Part shown: positions 53,339 to 61,149 of the stretch, piece by piece
Layout of the letters: the number at the start of each line of letters is the position of its first letter
How positions within the stretch are numbered: the first letter of the stretch is position 1
Source of the DNA: Sphingobacterium sp. ML3W
GTDB taxonomy: Bacteria; Bacteroidota; Bacteroidia; Sphingobacteriales; Sphingobacteriaceae
DNA length: 64,000 bases
Assembly (NCBI RefSeq): GCF_000747525.1
Contig: NZ_CP009278.1
Span: 1,240,001-1,304,000, forward strand
Direction: 5' to 3'
Translations under genes and position numbers: made by a program
The notes under the pieces: model-generated
Database searches by the model: none
The model's input: the letters and a program-made list of their open reading frames with translations, nothing else
What the model was told of the DNA's origin: nothing

Positions 53339-54754
53339 ATGAGTACAATATTAATTATTGATGACGAACGGGCAATCAGAAATTCACTAAGAGATATCTT
53401 AGAATATGAAGATTATCATATATTGGATGTAGATAATGGTATTGATGCCTTAGAAATCATTAAAAAGGAGAAAATTGATCTTGTTCTTTGCGATATAAAA
53501 ATGAATAAGATGGATGGTATGGAGGTTTTGGCAACAGCTCAAAAAACAAATCCCGATCTTCCTTTTATTATGATTTCAGGTCATGGTACAATAGAAACTG
53601 CTGTCGAGGCTGCAAAAAAAGGTGCTTTTGACTTTTTAGAGAAACCACTTGATTTAAACCGTTTATTGATTACAGTAAGAAATGGTTTAGAAAAAGTCTC
53701 TTTAGTAACGGAAACCAAAGTTTTAAAGAAAAAGGTAACAAGTTATAAGACCAAGGAAATCCTAGGTAAATCTGACGCTATTACGCGAATCAAAGAAACA
53801 ATCGACCGTGTTGCGCCAACTGATGCACGTGTGCTGATCACTGGGGCTAATGGAGCGGGTAAAGAATTGGTTGCAAGATGGCTACATGAGAAATCTAATC
53901 GTGCAGAAGGTCCTCTTGTGGAGGTTAACTGTGCTGCAATTCCTTCTGAACTTATAGAATCTGAGTTGTTTGGCCATGAAAAAGGGTCTTTTACTTCTGC
54001 TATAAAGCAACGTCTTGGTAAATTTGAATTAGCGACCAATGGTACCCTATTTTTGGATGAAATAGGCGATATGAGCCTTTCAGCTCAGGCGAAGGTGCTC
54101 CGGGCTTTGCAAGAACATAAGATTACAAGGGTAGGTGGTGATAAGGAAATCGAGGTCAATGTAAGAGTTGTTGCAGCTACAAATAAAAACTTACTTAAGG
54201 AAATTGATGCAGGAAATTTTAGAATGGATTTGTATCACCGTCTTTCTGTTATTCTTATTCACGTACCTTCTTTGACTGAACGAGTAGATGATATTCCTTT
54301 ATTGTCGAAGAATTTTTGCGAAGAAATCTGTAATGAGTATGGCGTTCCGATTAAGGAAATTACTGCTGCCGCATTAAAGGAATTATGTAACTTGCCATGG
54401 ACAGGTAATATTCGTGAATTACGTAACATGATCGAACGTTTGATTATTTTAAGTGATAAATCAATTACAGATAGAGATGTTATTGCATTCGCAAATCCTT
54501 CGAATACAGTTAATGCTATTTCTGCTCATGCGGATATCGAGAATGGATCTAACAATGGAAAGCAAAATGGAGGACAGGTCGATTTGGACCATTTCGCATC
54601 TTTTCAGGATTTTAAAGATTTCGCAGAAAAAGAATTTATCAAATATAAATTAGAAAAAAATACCTGGAATGTTTCCAAGACTGCTGATGACTTAGATATA
54701 CAACGGAGTCATTTGTATAGCAAAATTGAAAAATTCGGTTTAAAAAGAGATTAA
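53339..54754 (+). CDS. Sigma-54-dependent response regulator (NtrC family)
   Basis: 471 residues. Receiver domain (1-120) with D8, D9 and phosphoacceptor D52; AAA+ domain (about 140-375) with Walker A GANGAGKE, GSFTSA (216-221) in place of the usual GAFTGA loop, and LFLDEIGDM as Walker B; C-terminal Fis-type helix-turn-helix (about 430-471). It should activate RpoN promoters when phosphorylated. No histidine kinase gene is adjacent. The terminator after it is shared with the convergent HAD gene. Confidence 0.93.
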   Translation: MSTILIIDDERAIRNSLRDILEYEDYHILDVDNGIDALEIIKKEKIDLVLCDIKMNKMDGMEVLATAQKTNPDLPFIMISGHGTIETAVEAAKKGAFDFLEKPLDLNRLLITVRNGLEKVSLVTETKVLKKKVTSYKTKEILGKSDAITRIKETIDRVAPTDARVLITGANGAGKELVARWLHEKSNRAEGPLVEVNCAAIPSELIESELFGHEKGSFTSAIKQRLGKFELATNGTLFLDEIGDMSLSAQAKVLRALQEHKITRVGGDKEIEVNVRVVAATNKNLLKEIDAGNFRMDLYHRLSVILIHVPSLTERVDDIPLLSKNFCEEICNEYGVPIKEITAAALKELCNLPWTGNIRELRNMIERLIILSDKSITDRDVIAFANPSNTVNAISAHADIENGSNNGKQNGGQVDLDHFASFQDFKDFAEKEFIKYKLEKNTWNVSKTADDLDIQRSHLYSKIEKFGLKRD

Positions 54755-54793
54755 AAAAAGGGCTTGATTTTAGTAATCAAGCCCTTTTTTTAA
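54753..54793. terminator. Terminator shared by the NtrC-type and HAD genes
   Basis: Stem AAAAAAAGGGCTTGATT / AATCAAGCCCTTTTTT. The right arm is made of the last codons (GLDY, stop) of the HAD gene. Confidence 0.85.
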
Positions 54794-55438
54794 TTCTAAT
54801 ATTTTACTCACTGATATTTCTGTATAGTCATTGATATAGGCAGGGCAAGGAGGTAATTGCTGTTTAGTATGAGTAGATAATACTGCTACAACTGTCATTC
54901 CTGCATTAATTCCTGCTGTAATCCCTGAGAATGAATCTTCAAAAACGATACAGTTTTTTGGGTCTACCTGTAAATTGTCAGCTGATTTTAAATAAACTTC
55001 GGGGTGAGGTTTATGTAAAGTGACATCCTCACTACATAAAAGAGAACCCATTTTAGACCTAATATCAAGAGCATCCAAAATTAGATTCATATTTTGTCTT
55101 GGTGCTGAAGTCGCTACTCCGGTCTTAAAATCATTACTTTTTAACTCTTCCAAAAATTCTAAATAACCATTTATTGGAGAAATTTCATCTTTATAAATAG
55201 TTCTGAATAATGCTTCTTTTTCTGATTCTAAATCAATTAGCTCTTTAGGTGATATAGGTCTTTTGAAAAAATGTTGCATGATGTAGCTATTATGCTTTCC
55301 ATACATGTGCTCTTCAAACTCTCTTTCATTACTTTCAATATTGTATTTTTTGAAAAAAGCTTCAAAAGCTTTTGCGTGATAGGGATTGGTGTGACATATT
55401 ACTCCATCCATATCAAAAATGACGGCATACTTATTCAT
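54770..55438 (-). CDS. HAD-family phosphatase (beta-phosphoglucomutase-like)
   Basis: 222 residues. HAD motif I FDMDGVICH (D9, D11), helical cap (about 15-90), motif II GVATSAPRQN, motif III Lys in LHKPHPEVY, motif IV VFEDSFSGITAG. The Asp two residues after the nucleophile allows phosphatase or mutase activity; substrate unknown. Its 3' end lies inside the shared terminator. Confidence 0.88.
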   Translation of the reverse strand: MNKYAVIFDMDGVICHTNPYHAKAFEAFFKKYNIESNEREFEEHMYGKHNSYIMQHFFKRPISPKELIDLESEKEALFRTIYKDEISPINGYLEFLEELKSNDFKTGVATSAPRQNMNLILDALDIRSKMGSLLCSEDVTLHKPHPEVYLKSADNLQVDPKNCIVFEDSFSGITAGINAGMTVVAVLSTHTKQQLPPCPAYINDYTEISVSKILELKKGLDY

Positions 55439-55514
55439 ACAGCTAAGTTACATCTTTGGTGCCAGAATCAATAACAGACATGGTTAATGTTATGTCATCT
55501 CTGCATGAAATAAT

Positions 55515-56525
55515 CTATGAACAAAAGATGATGCGAATATGTTTAGCATGCTTATTGGATATTCTAAACCTCATTATGACTTTTTCAACTGTTTTTTGTT
55601 GTAGGAATGTTGTTACTATAGAAAGAGATAGGATCATTATGCCATTTATATACCACAGGTCAAAATTTATTAGAAGTAGAAATAAGATATGCCACAAATA
55701 AATCCAAATCGTTGAGGACCCAATGAAATTTAATATGGGCACATTCATTTTTTGAATAATTGGTTTGAACCAAAAGATAAGGCAAAAAATTGTAATGGCA
55801 TAAGAGATATAGAAAGAGCGTGGGGGGTATTTGAGCGCACCTATATCAAACGGCTCAGTTAAGCACCATATAGAATGGCTTAGGCCAATGATACTAATGA
55901 GTGCTGAGGCAATAAACAGTATAAATTTTGTCTTTTTGGTATATCCTTTATATTGTGTTCCTAACATGAAAAAAATCAGAAAACCTAGACTGTATGTCCC
56001 GAATTGATCAATATATTTTTGTGTACTTGATTCAAAGAGTTGTGCCGAATAATAAATAATGATTTCATAGGTAATGTAGTATAACAATAATTGCCATTGG
56101 TTCTTTATGATACGACTACACAATGGCCCTAGAATAGCAATCATTAAAAAAACACGTATAATCCAAACATAGCCAAATCCATCCATCAGCATATAACTGG
56201 ATATCATAATGTCTGGAAAATCTGTGTAATTAATCTTGAATAGAAAAGGAAATGCATATTGAATGCTGTAAAATACCGATAGAAATAACCAAACAGGAAT
56301 CACAAGACGTACAAAACGTTTCCACAGGTATGAGCTGAAATCATTCAGAGAATTGAAAGTTTGATTCTTATCACCAAATAAATAGCCCGAAATGAAAATC
56401 ATCAAGGGAACATCAAAATTACGGATTTGAAAGATTGTAAATGGTGGATTGATATGTGCCAGTATAATGCAGATTAGACCTATACTGCGAATAATATCAA
56501 TTGATTTATCTCTTTCCACCACCAT
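55515..56525 (-). CDS. Membrane acyltransferase, acyltransferase-3 (OafA-like) family
   Basis: 336 residues with about ten membrane helices. The N-terminus RDKSIDIIRSIGLICIILAHINPPF and the MIFISGYLF strand are typical of acyltransferase-3 proteins, which O-acetylate surface sugars or peptidoglycan. A histidine in ILAH fits the conserved catalytic His. No glycan gene cluster is adjacent, so the acceptor is unknown. Confidence 0.85.
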   Translation of the reverse strand: MVVERDKSIDIIRSIGLICIILAHINPPFTIFQIRNFDVPLMIFISGYLFGDKNQTFNSLNDFSSYLWKRFVRLVIPVWLFLSVFYSIQYAFPFLFKINYTDFPDIMISSYMLMDGFGYVWIIRVFLMIAILGPLCSRIIKNQWQLLLYYITYEIIIYYSAQLFESSTQKYIDQFGTYSLGFLIFFMLGTQYKGYTKKTKFILFIASALISIIGLSHSIWCLTEPFDIGALKYPPRSFYISYAITIFCLIFWFKPIIQKMNVPILNFIGSSTIWIYLWHILFLLLINFDLWYINGIMILSLSIVTTFLQQKTVEKVIMRFRISNKHAKHIRIIFCS

Positions 56526-56678
56526 CTTTTTTTTGCGAAGATAGTAAATAGGTTAACTTTCGAAATATACAAAATGCTCTTATTTTCGAAAATAAAATTT
56601 ATCAGGCTGAAAAATAAGTTGATATGATGATTAACTATTCAATCACATCGTAAGTTTAAAGGCATTTATGACTTTGAA

Positions 56679-57053
56679 TCACTCTGGTTTTTTTAATAAA
56701 TTATGAATAGTAGCTGTAATTGTTTCCGGATCTTCACCATCTTCGAGAAGTGAAAAAGCAATATAGGTTGCATAAATTTCAATATTAAATCTTTCATGTT
56801 TATCTGCAATGAATTGATCAATTTGTTGCTCAGAGCAATCAAAGCCGATTTGTTGTAATTCATTGAATAGATTTGTTGAAATTGTTGCATGTTCTTCACC
56901 GCAAGCAAATGCCACAAGTACATGGAATAAAAATTTATCTATAATTTCACTATCAGTGTTTTTAAATAGGGATAAAATATGATTGTAGTCAAACCTTGTT
57001 TTGGCACTATTAACAATACTATCCCAAATTTCATATTCTACAGATGCTTCCAT
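56679..57053 (-). CDS. Small protein of unknown function
   Basis: 124 residues, acidic and predicted all-helical, with no signal peptide, membrane segment or known motif. Composition and codon use look like its neighbours, so it is probably a real gene. Neighbours give no functional hint. Confidence 0.65.
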   Translation of the reverse strand: MEASVEYEIWDSIVNSAKTRFDYNHILSLFKNTDSEIIDKFLFHVLVAFACGEEHATISTNLFNELQQIGFDCSEQQIDQFIADKHERFNIEIYATYIAFSLLEDGEDPETITATIHNLLKKPE

Positions 57054-57289
57054 AGTTCAGCTGTTTTTTTTATATAATCGGTTATATAAATATAAGTAAA
57101 AACAATTAGTAATCAAATTTTGTTTTTATTTATTTTAGAACTTAATAAGAAGCTATTTGTATGACTTCTATACGGATATGGTATGATAATTGAATATGTT
57201 AAATGATTTTTTGAAATTAAAAGTAATTTTTCACTAGTTTTAAGAGAGCTAGAATATAGACTTATTTTATTCATTTAAACGCGACAATT

Positions 57290-57787
57290 ATGGCAGTAAA
57301 GATTCTGATATTTTTTTTAATGATTTCATCACAGGTTTCTGCTCAGGATTTAAACCTTCTTAAGATTCGTAAAGAATATTCATTAGCAGTAAAAGATGAA
57401 GATATCTGTGAAAATAATTTGAATGTACTGCGAGCGAAAGCTAAAGCCACTACGGATAAGGGGTATTTAGCCGTGTATGAAATGGTATATGCAAAACATA
57501 TTGGCAATCCATTTAAGAAGGTTGGTCAATTTAAGAAAGGGAAAAATTTATTAGAAAGCTTAATTAAGCAAGATCCGAATAATGTGGAATTGCGTTTTAT
57601 AAGGTGGAGCGTACAGATACATGCACCATCTATCTTAAATTATAGTGGCGACATCAATGAAGATAAAAAATATATTGTAGCTAATCTTTATACGCTCCAA
57701 CCTCATGATGCAAAGGAGATTATATATAAATATATAAAAGGAGCAAATTGTTTCAGTGATGCCGAACTAAAAGAGATGTTGAGGTAA
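57290..57787 (+). CDS. Small exported protein of unknown function
   Basis: 165 residues. Signal peptide (about 1-18, VSA|QD) predicts a periplasmic location. The mature part is helical and looks TPR-like (KGKNLLESLIKQDPNNVELRFIRW), ending SDAELKEMLR. No recognised family. Confidence 0.7.
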   Translation: MAVKILIFFLMISSQVSAQDLNLLKIRKEYSLAVKDEDICENNLNVLRAKAKATTDKGYLAVYEMVYAKHIGNPFKKVGQFKKGKNLLESLIKQDPNNVELRFIRWSVQIHAPSILNYSGDINEDKKYIVANLYTLQPHDAKEIIYKYIKGANCFSDAELKEMLR

Positions 57788-57904
57788 TATTTTACATGTT
57801 TTACCTAAAATGTTTTTTATTCGTCAATTTAACTTTTTATTATGAAAAGTCAGTAATTTGACTTTAACTTGATGAATCGAGGTTTATATATTTTTTTTAA
57901 TTAT

Positions 57905-57912
57905 TATTTTTG
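57905..57912 (+). promoter_or_regulatory. -7 box of the fatty acid hydroxylase gene
   Basis: TATTTTTG; a TTTA lies about where -33 is expected. Leader about 35 nt. Confidence 0.4.
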
Positions 57913-57953
57913 CAGGAGTTAATCTATAACTGTTGTATTCATAATTTGATAGT

Positions 57954-58613
57954 ATGGCTAAGCGTAATTTTGTTTCGAATTCGACCGACTCTTCGAGAAT
58001 GTTTAAAAATGATTTTTTAGAGTCATTGACAAAAGTTCATTGGAGCGTTCCTCTTATATTCTATTTACCTGTGATTGGTTATTTTACATGGAAAGCAATA
58101 GGTCCCGGTGATCTCAGTATTCTGAGTTATATGCAGTATTTTGTGTTTGGACTTGCCTTCTGGACATTATTTGAATATGCTTTGCACCGTTGGATTTTTC
58201 ATTATCATCCGACGAGTCAATGGGGTAAGAGAATTGCATTTATTTTCCATGGTGTTCACCATGATTATCCTAAGGATAGGCTAAGATTGGTTATGCCTTT
58301 ATCTGCTAGTATTCCACTAGCTGCATTGGTATATTATTTATTTACGTTCTTTTTTAGTTCGGATATTATATTAGCAGCTTTTTTCTCTGGCTTTATGATT
58401 GGTTACTTAATATATGATGAATGTCATTATGCGATGCACCATGCGAATTTTAAAAGTGGAATTTTCAAGCGTATTAAACAGCATCATATGTTACATCATT
58501 ATTCTGATCCAGAACATGGATTTGGTGTTAGCTCTGCCTTGTGGGATGAAGTGATGCGTTCGGGCTTTCCAAAAGAGAAGGAACATAGCGATAAAGTGCA
58601 GACAGATAAATAA
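57954..58613 (+). CDS. Sterol desaturase / fatty acid hydroxylase family protein
   Basis: 219 residues, about four membrane helices and the di-iron histidine boxes of the superfamily: LHRWIFHYHP, FHGVHHDYPKD, ECHYAMHH and HHMLHHYSDPEHGFGVSS. The order resembles fatty acid 2-hydroxylases. Sphingobacteria make sphingolipids with hydroxylated acyl chains, so a role in that lipid is plausible but inferred. Inner membrane enzyme. Confidence 0.9.
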   Translation: MAKRNFVSNSTDSSRMFKNDFLESLTKVHWSVPLIFYLPVIGYFTWKAIGPGDLSILSYMQYFVFGLAFWTLFEYALHRWIFHYHPTSQWGKRIAFIFHGVHHDYPKDRLRLVMPLSASIPLAALVYYLFTFFFSSDIILAAFFSGFMIGYLIYDECHYAMHHANFKSGIFKRIKQHHMLHHYSDPEHGFGVSSALWDEVMRSGFPKEKEHSDKVQTDK

Positions 58614-58658
58614 AGGTTCGTAAAAATGAAATATGAACCTTAAACGGAGAAGTCTTAA

Positions 58659-58697
58659 AAGAATAAAGCTCAACTTTACCAGTTGGGCTTTATTCTT
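58659..58697 (+). terminator. Terminator after the fatty acid hydroxylase gene
   Basis: 17-bp arms AAGAATAAAGCTCAACT / AGTTGGGCTTTATTCTT with one G-U pair. It forms part of the repeat shared with the tRNA-Ser terminator region. Confidence 0.75.
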
Positions 58698-58719
58698 TGT
58701 TGGCGGAGAGCGAGGGATT
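58672..58719 (-). repeat. Direct repeat copy 1: partial tRNA-Ser 3' end
   Basis: Nearly identical to 58846-58892 (two differences). It contains the last 19 nt of tRNA-Ser plus CCA and flanking terminator sequence, then diverges where the tRNA body should continue. Not a functional tRNA; looks like an attachment-site scar. Confidence 0.8.
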
Positions 58720-58784
58720 AATACTTGAGCCCTAAATGGGGAAGGCTTCATCAAAAAATAAAGCCACTCGCTTCGCTCATTCTT

Positions 58785-58841
58785 TTTTGTTGTATATAGA
58801 TTTTGTTTAAGCAAGCTTGCAAAACCCGATATACAACAAAA
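58785..58841. repeat. Inverted repeat inside the tRNA-Ser duplication
   Basis: 13-bp arms 58785-58797 and 58829-58841 flank an imperfectly paired centre with GCAAGCTTGC. It fills much of the 126 nt between the two direct repeat copies. Confidence 0.6.
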
Positions 58842-58845
58842 GCCC

Positions 58846-58892
58846 AACTTTACAGTTGGGCTTTATTTTTTGTTGGCGGAGAGCGAGGGATT
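58846..58892 (-). repeat. Direct repeat copy 2, containing the true tRNA-Ser 3' end
   Basis: The intact partner of copy 1; includes the tRNA acceptor 3' strand and part of the T arm, and the AGCCCAACT / AGTTGGGCT hairpin that terminates tRNA-Ser transcription. Confidence 0.8.
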
Positions 58893-58961
58893 CGAACCCC
58901 CGGACCTATGACAGTCAACAGTTTTCAAGACTGCCGCATTCGACCACTCTGCCAGCTCTCC
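58874..58961 (-). tRNA. tRNA-Ser (TGA)
   Basis: Type II tRNA, 88 nt with encoded CCA. Acceptor GGAGAGC / GCTCTCC, discriminator G, anticodon loop CTTGAAA (anticodon TGA), long variable arm, T-loop TTCGAAT. It is the only tRNA in the window with an encoded CCA. Confidence 0.96.
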
Positions 58962-58965
58962 GCCA

Positions 58966-58996
58966 CAAAAGTAGAAAAATTTATTTAGTCACCAAA
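58966..58996 (-). promoter_or_regulatory. Consensus Bacteroidota promoter for tRNA-Ser
   Basis: Bottom strand TTTG (58993-58996), 19-nt spacer, TACTTTTG (58966-58973): an exact consensus match. The -7 box ends 4 nt before the mature 5' end, so the transcript may need little or no 5' trimming. Confidence 0.8.
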
Positions 58997-59236
58997 ACTT
59001 ATTTTTTACTCCATTGAAAATGAGGTAGATTAATTTTTGTGATGTTTTTTTTAGCATAAAAAATGCTAAAAAGGGCATTATAATCTATGAAAATGGCTTT
59101 TGAAAAATGGAAATATTTGGATTATTGAGTTTTTATTGACGATTTATTTATTTGGATTTTATGTTAGACTGAAGATCATTTGATTTAAAATATTTATTTT
59201 GATTTTTTGTGAAACAAAGGTTAAATTCATTGCCGA

Positions 59237-60091
59237 ATGGTAAAGAAAAAAACGCAAGGTCAAAAAACGAATCGTCTGACAGGTTTTAAAACCAAAAAAT
59301 GGCATTACATCGTATGTTTAGGCATATTTGTACTGTTGATTCTTTTGATTTTTTCTTGGCATTATCGTGCTGGTATTCGTTATTATATAGGTTCATGGAA
59401 GGGGAAACATGGGATTGTTGATAAGGAAGCGAAATACGATATTCGGAATGTGGAGATTATGAATAGACATTCAGATAAAGTTTTTGGTATTGATATTTCG
59501 CAATATCAAGGCGAAATAAAGTGGATCGAAGTGAATACAATAAATGATCAATTTCCTATAGATTTTGTATTTATGAGGGCGACGATGGGCGAGGTTAATA
59601 AAGATGAACGGTTTGATGATAATTGGAATGCCGCCGCTACGCGAGCAAATCTGAGGGGAGCATACCATTATTTCAGACCCAACGAGAATTCTGTCAAACA
59701 GGCTAAGAATTTTATAAAGACTGTTAAGCTTGAGCCAGGCGACTTGCCACCCGTTTTAGATATAGAGGAAATGCCTAAAGGACAATCCATGGATAGTTTA
59801 AAAGTCGGTTTAAAACGCTGGTTAGATGAAGTCGAGGTGCATTATAAAGTTAAGCCTATTTTGTATTCTGGAGATAAATATTTCAGTGATTTTTTACAGC
59901 AAGAATTTAGTAATTACGTTTTGTGGATTGCGAATTATAATTTTTGGGTAGAGGATTTAAGGGATCATTGGAATTTTTGGCAATTTTCAGAAAAAGGAAC
60001 AGTGACTGGAATTAGAGGAAATGTAGATTTAAATATCTTTAATGGTTCTATTGGAGAGTTGGAAGCATTAACAATCCCTTTTAAAAATTAG
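59237..60091 (+). CDS. GH25-family lysozyme, membrane-anchored
   Basis: 284 residues. A cytoplasmic Lys-rich start and one membrane helix (about 23-41) precede a GH25 domain: FGIDISQYQGEIKW, FVFMRATMGEVNKDERF, GAYHYFRPNE, PPVLDIEEM with catalytic acidic residues, ILYSGDKYF and WQFSEKGTVTGIRGNVDLNIF. GH25 enzymes cut the MurNAc-GlcNAc bond of peptidoglycan. It would act in the periplasm. First gene of a tight unit with rhodanese and thioredoxin (3-nt gap). Confidence 0.93.
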   Translation: MVKKKTQGQKTNRLTGFKTKKWHYIVCLGIFVLLILLIFSWHYRAGIRYYIGSWKGKHGIVDKEAKYDIRNVEIMNRHSDKVFGIDISQYQGEIKWIEVNTINDQFPIDFVFMRATMGEVNKDERFDDNWNAAATRANLRGAYHYFRPNENSVKQAKNFIKTVKLEPGDLPPVLDIEEMPKGQSMDSLKVGLKRWLDEVEVHYKVKPILYSGDKYFSDFLQQEFSNYVLWIANYNFWVEDLRDHWNFWQFSEKGTVTGIRGNVDLNIFNGSIGELEALTIPFKN

Positions 60092-60094
60092 AAA

Positions 60095-60826
60095 ATGAAA
60101 AATACTTATATAAAAATTAGCACATTATTGGTTTTAGTTACAGTAGCTAATCTACAGGTTAGTTACGCTAAACCCAATTCCTTAAATATAGCTTGTGCCT
60201 TACCCATAGACAGCATTCCGCTAGCTCGTTTAGATGTAGATGAATTCAAAGATTTGGTCGCATCAGGTGCAATAGTTTTGGATACGCGTTCAACAGGAGA
60301 ATTTGCAGCAGGTCATGTACCAAATTCTATTTATGTAGGATGGAATGGACCATTTAAAGCTTGGGTATCAAAAGTATTTCCGAATAAGGATCAATCACTT
60401 GTTTTGATTTCTGATCAAGCAGGGCTTGCTCAGGTAACTGCTACACTTTTAGAATTGGGCTATAGCCATGTTTTAGGATATCTTGCTGAAGGGGTTGAAG
60501 CTTATAAACTTGAAAATAAACTTGATTCGATTGTCGAAGTTTCCGCAAAAGCTTATTATGATTTATCAACCTCAGGTCAAATAATAGACGTTAGATCCGA
60601 AAAAGAGTTTATAAATGAGCATATTGACAATGCGATGAATTTTCCCTTAAAAGATTTGTATAACTTTAATGTTGATATACCTCATGATAAAAATTATTAT
60701 GTTCAATGTCTTTCCGGATATCGCAGTATGATTGCCATATCCATATTAAAAGCAAAGGGTGTTGAAAATGTAATTAATGTCCAAGGAGGGTATCAAGCAT
60801 TGAAAAAAATAAAGGAGGATAAATAA
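60095..60826 (+). CDS. Exported tandem rhodanese-domain protein
   Basis: 243 residues with signal peptide (about 1-25, SYA|KP). Two rhodanese domains: the first (about 45-140) has Asp in the active loop (LVLISDQAGLA), so is inactive; the second (about 150-240) has C205 in YYVQCLSGYRS and may carry sulfur. Domain order inactive-active is usual for tandem rhodaneses. It ends in TAATG, its stop overlapping the thioredoxin start by 1 nt. Confidence 0.9.
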   Translation: MKNTYIKISTLLVLVTVANLQVSYAKPNSLNIACALPIDSIPLARLDVDEFKDLVASGAIVLDTRSTGEFAAGHVPNSIYVGWNGPFKAWVSKVFPNKDQSLVLISDQAGLAQVTATLLELGYSHVLGYLAEGVEAYKLENKLDSIVEVSAKAYYDLSTSGQIIDVRSEKEFINEHIDNAMNFPLKDLYNFNVDIPHDKNYYVQCLSGYRSMIAISILKAKGVENVINVQGGYQALKKIKEDK

Positions 60827-61122
60827 TGGCTACATTCGATGAGATAATTAAATCTAATGAGGTTGTATTGGTAGACTTTTTCGCAACTTGGTGTGGTCCA
60901 TGTCAGACGATGGCGCCAATTTTACAAGATGTAAAAGAGTTTTATGATGAAGGTTTGTCAATTATTAAAATTGACGTGGACAAAAACCCTAAGATTGCTT
61001 CTATCTATAAGGTTAGTGGAGTTCCGACATTCGTATTGTTCAAAAATGGTGAACAAATATGGAGGCAAAGTGGAATGATTACTAAAGCTGATCTGCATAA
61101 ACTTATTGATTCACACAAATAA
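60826..61122 (+). CDS. Thioredoxin
   Basis: 98 residues with the WCGPC active site (C23, C26), VDFFATWCGPCQTMAPIL, IDVDKNPKIASIYKVSGVPTFVLFKNGE with the cis-Pro. No signal peptide, so cytoplasmic, unlike the exported rhodanese it is coupled to. This is probably an additional thioredoxin rather than the main trxA. Confidence 0.93.
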   Translation: MATFDEIIKSNEVVLVDFFATWCGPCQTMAPILQDVKEFYDEGLSIIKIDVDKNPKIASIYKVSGVPTFVLFKNGEQIWRQSGMITKADLHKLIDSHK

Positions 61123-61123
61123 C

Positions 61124-61149
61124 AAAGGAGATGTTTAAACATCTCCTTT
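61124..61149. terminator. 26-bp palindromic terminator between convergent genes
   Basis: Perfect arms AAAGGAGATGTTT / AAACATCTCCTTT with no loop. The right side contains the last codons and stop of the CNNM/CorC gene. Both strands have suitable flanks. Confidence 0.75.

Noticed and set aside
58672..58719. Second functional tRNA-Ser
   Set aside because: Only the 3' acceptor strand and part of the T arm are present; the rest of the cloverleaf is missing.
58803..59017. Small frames over the tRNA-Ser gene
   Set aside because: They are translations of the tRNA and its terminator, a common false call.
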